From contig JAFEUB010000736.1 of NCBI GenBank assembly GCA_024529925.1, positions 3,642,501 through 3,706,500 on the forward strand: 64,000 bases of DNA, in the 5' to 3' direction. The position numbers were made by a program, and so were the translations under genes. Source of the stretch: Ophthalmolycus amberensis. Taxonomy: Eukaryota; Chordata; Actinopteri; Perciformes; Zoarcidae. The stretch's first letter is position 1. Each line of letters opens with the position of its first letter. The notes beneath the pieces are model-generated. The model did not search any database. It worked only from the letters and a program-made list of their open reading frames with translations, and was not told the origin of the DNA. Below, piece after piece: positions 60,970 to 64,000 of this stretch.

Positions 60970-60970
60970 G
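60939..60970. repeat. (GT)n plus G18 homopolymer
   Basis: Short GT run ending in eighteen G (60953-60970). Confidence 0.85.
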
Positions 60971-61254
60971 CTAGACTAACGGCTTGTAGGATTGGAGGTT
61001 ACTCTCATAAACTCAAACTGAAGGTCAAAGAGAGAAAGAAATACAGAGTCAAGTGTGGAGAGAAAAAGAGTGGGGGATGTGTGTGTATGAACATGTGTGT
61101 GTTTGTGTGTGTGGGGAGGAGGGGGTCAAAGAGTGAGTGCGCAGATTGGGGGCAAAGGCAAGGTGGTATCATGACACACAAGCACATACTCACTGTCTAT
61201 ATGTAAATATGCTTGTATGACAAACAGGCCAGAATGCTCTTACACACATTTATG

Positions 61255-61255
61255 T

Positions 61256-61290
<35 letters not shown>

Positions 61291-61491
61291 CACACACATG
61301 GATGCTGCAGCTGTGTGAAAAAGAGTGTATTGAGTTAGAGAGCTGAGGTCAGCTCTAAATCATTTCAGGTCACCATGGCAGGCCTGGCTACCAGATTAAA
61401 TTAACGTCTAGCTGATAGACCCAGCCAAACACATTAAAACACACACACACACACACACACGCACGCACACACAAGCACACACAAGCACACA
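61255..61491. repeat. Two (CA)n microsatellites
   Basis: (CA)n 61255-61298 and 61438-61491, each with GC-containing interruptions. Confidence 0.9.
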
Positions 61492-64000
61492 CTTGTGCAT
61501 GGAATAAACACAAAACTGGATACCCTAGCACATTAATCACAGTGGGCCTGGATGTACTGTGATGTAACTTTAGTTTCTTTCATAGAAAGAGAGGCTGTTT
61601 CCTGACCCCTGAACAGTAAACGGACACATAATGAAAGTCTCAGTGGAGCAGACTGTTGGGAAACCAGCCTATTAGGAAGTTGAGGAGACTGATTAGAGCC
61701 TGAGATGGGTCACTCTGGCTCCAGAAACTCTCACCAACAGGACGACATGGTTGTGGATACACACCTGTGTTTAATTCTCTGGCAAATGCATGTCTTTTGT
61801 TGAGACCAACAGGTGTTAGTGTGTTTGTCTGTGTGCAGTTGCATGGAAGAGAGGATCAAATGAAAAGAGCAGCAGCTGCTGTTTATCTGCATGACATCTC
61901 CACGCTTTCAAGCACAAAACAACACTATAAAGCTCCCTTGGTGGGCTATATGTTACTGCGAGCAAAGACGGGCCCCATATCCTGCTCGCAGAGTGAAAGA
62001 TGGAAGATCTCCCCTGTCTCCCCCTCTCTATCTCTTTCTGTCCCAGCAGCATGCCTATCTCTCTCTGATAGGTGATGTATGTCTGACCTTCAGTGGTAAA
62101 TTTGCCATTCGCTGCCAAGTGGATCTTTAACTGCATCCATGATTCACATGACCTCACTTCCTCTGACCCTGCTAGGCACTGCTCGACATGGCGGGCAGCC
62201 AAGAGCGGAGGGGCACCGAGCCAGACCGGATAAGGGCTTCTCCAAATCAGCTTGGACTCCTCTCCTTTCCTCTCCTCTCCTCTCCTCTCCTTCACTCACT
62301 ATTGTAGGGCGGTGGAGCCTGTGCTCTCTCTAACATCGTATTTAATCTTAACTGTCATTGCTTTGAAGTACAATAACTGTAGATGAGAGGACCCTTGAGT
62401 GTGCTCCCGTGTGTTTGACTAAAATTGGCTCCGCACAGTGTGTTTCCCATTGTCCTCTGGGACAAGCCAGACCCCATCAACAGACCGTATCTATTATTTA
62501 CAAAGCACCACTGATATTCCAATAAATAAACTAGCTGCCATTTCAAACAACTTTCTACTGTCAAAAACAAGAGGAAACACATTCATATGCTTTCCGACAC
62601 AGCGGTGTCTTTTGATCCAGGCGATAGCATTTCGAATCAGGCATCACAATGCCAAACGAGTATGGGGTCGATGCTGGTATAAGCTCATGGAACACATACT
62701 TGCAAACAAAAACAAAAGAAGGAGAGAACTGCACAACATAGGCCATGCACACATGTAGAGGCACACACTTCAGACTGATGTCATTCATTGTGGACAGGAG
62801 GTTGTGTATTTCTGTATTGGTGCTATAGCTCTTAGGGCCATGACTTTCATCTGCAGCAGAATATATGCTGATTAGCTTCTAGGGAGCATGCCAAGGGAGG
62901 GGAGAGGGCTGCAGAGGGGAGAGGGGGCAAAAGAGGGTGGAGGAGGGGGAGAGGATTTTGAGATATGTAAAATGAATTGCTAGAAGTGCATTTAAACTAC
63001 ATCTTGAATCTCAACCGCACCGGAATGTAGCACAGGGAGTTTGAGCAAATGCATGCAAAAACAGACACAAACATACACAGAAATTAAAAGTACTAAAACA
63101 TATGCACACTTTGGTAAATACACACTTTCTCCGCATAGGTATGAGGGAGAGTTGCAGTCCCATTAATAGTGTAAGCGCAGCAGCACACCTTATTAATGAT
63201 CCCTATCTTTTTTCGGTGCAACTGCCTCTGACACCATTTCACTTTAACTGCAGGTGCAGCAGGGTTCAGGTCACGACAGAGCATCACTCATGCACTGTCC
63301 ATATATCAAAGACACATTAGAACCCTTTACCAGAGAGTGACTAATTGACTGCCACCCAGGAGATCAAGTCCAAATCCGAAGCCAGGTTGTCAGCTCTGAC
63401 AGGCTCAAGTCTGGCCCTCATCCCATATTTTTTTCATCCCTCCGTTCCTCTCTGTTGTGTGCTGAACAGAGTCCTATTCAGAGCAGAGGCCACTCCGCTC
63501 CCATTCTTCTGTCTAAATGGAGCCTTCTGAGCAGATTTGACCAGGCTCTTATTTCCTATTCCCTCTCCCTATGCATTGAGCCTGCACCCATACTGCTCAA
63601 CCATGCAACCGTAACTAAATATAAATCATCCTTTCTCTTACTCTGTCATTCTGATAGCCCTTCCACACTCTCTCGTTTGCTCTCTTTATTTCCCCTCAAT
63701 CCCCCTTCTCGCTCTCTTTCATTCTCTCTTTCTTGCACACCACCTTACACAAACACAACTCTAATAAATTGTGGCACTGGTAATTACATAGAACCCACCG
63801 GTAAATTTCACTTCCATTTACATTTAGATTACAGAATATTTCATTCCTATCAATCTGCAGTGCAAGACCAATGCGTGCATGGCTTCGCCCATATGCAGAC
63901 ACAACTGTTCATGGCATTTTTATTTTCTCACTGGTGCATGTGCGGACACACACGAGATGAACACACATAAGCACTCAGATATACACGTACACAAACTGTG

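Larger units (their letters stand above)
52169..64000. other. Gene-free, microsatellite-rich tract
   Basis: No coding exon could be supported across nearly 12 kb. Open frames here are short or made of dinucleotide repeats (VCVCV, HTHTH, RERER). Apart from the SINE head at 54039-54116 I see simple repeats separated by unique AT-rich sequence. It could be intergenic or part of a long intron of a neighbouring gene. Confidence 0.5.

Noticed and set aside
61816..62295. 159-codon minus-strand open frame
   Set aside because: No domain, ends in a CT-rich repeat (RRGEERKGEE), no splice context.

Overview
The window reads as teleost (probably percomorph) nuclear DNA: short GT-AG introns, many (GT)n/(GA)n microsatellites, fish-type hAT, L2 and LTR elements, and two vertebrate gene families. 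All calls were made by reading the sequence; no database search was run.

Layout. Positions 1-1824 (+) hold the last two coding exons of a STEAP4-like metalloreductase. Its 3' UTR runs straight into a four-fold tandem array (units A 2011-7205, B 7206-16863, C 16864-23759, D 23760-28411). Each unit begins inside a copy of the STEAP4 3' UTR and carries one intact secreted pentraxin gene (CRP/SAP family, 224 aa, signal peptide, four coding exons). The unit junctions A/B, B/C and C/D all lie at a hAT element. The units differ by nested insertions (hAT, L2, solo LTRs), and the other copies show the matching empty sites. After a gene-free spacer (28412-33640), which contains a possible remnant of a STEAP4 last exon and an orphan TATA/CCAAT promoter-like block, comes a fifth, diverged pentraxin (33884-37273). 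Its second intron holds a hAT transposon with a broken transposase. A complete second STEAP4-like gene lies on the minus strand (48097-41260, eight coding exons, 470 aa), so two STEAP4 paralogues point tail-to-tail around the pentraxins.

From about 50.4 kb on there is a 5'-truncated L2 LINE with most of a reverse transcriptase, a tRNA-derived SINE head, and a long gene-free stretch packed with microsatellites and homopolymer runs.

Biology (inference). Pentraxins are secreted, calcium-dependent pattern-recognition proteins, typically made in liver in the acute phase. STEAP4 is a haem/FAD/NADPH metalloreductase that is also induced by inflammation. The locus is therefore a compact inflammation-linked neighbourhood in which the pentraxins have recently expanded. 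Shared residues and shared insertions split the copies into an A/D and a B/C pair. The residues aligning with the CRP phosphocholine pocket differ between copies, most strongly in copy D and in the fifth gene.
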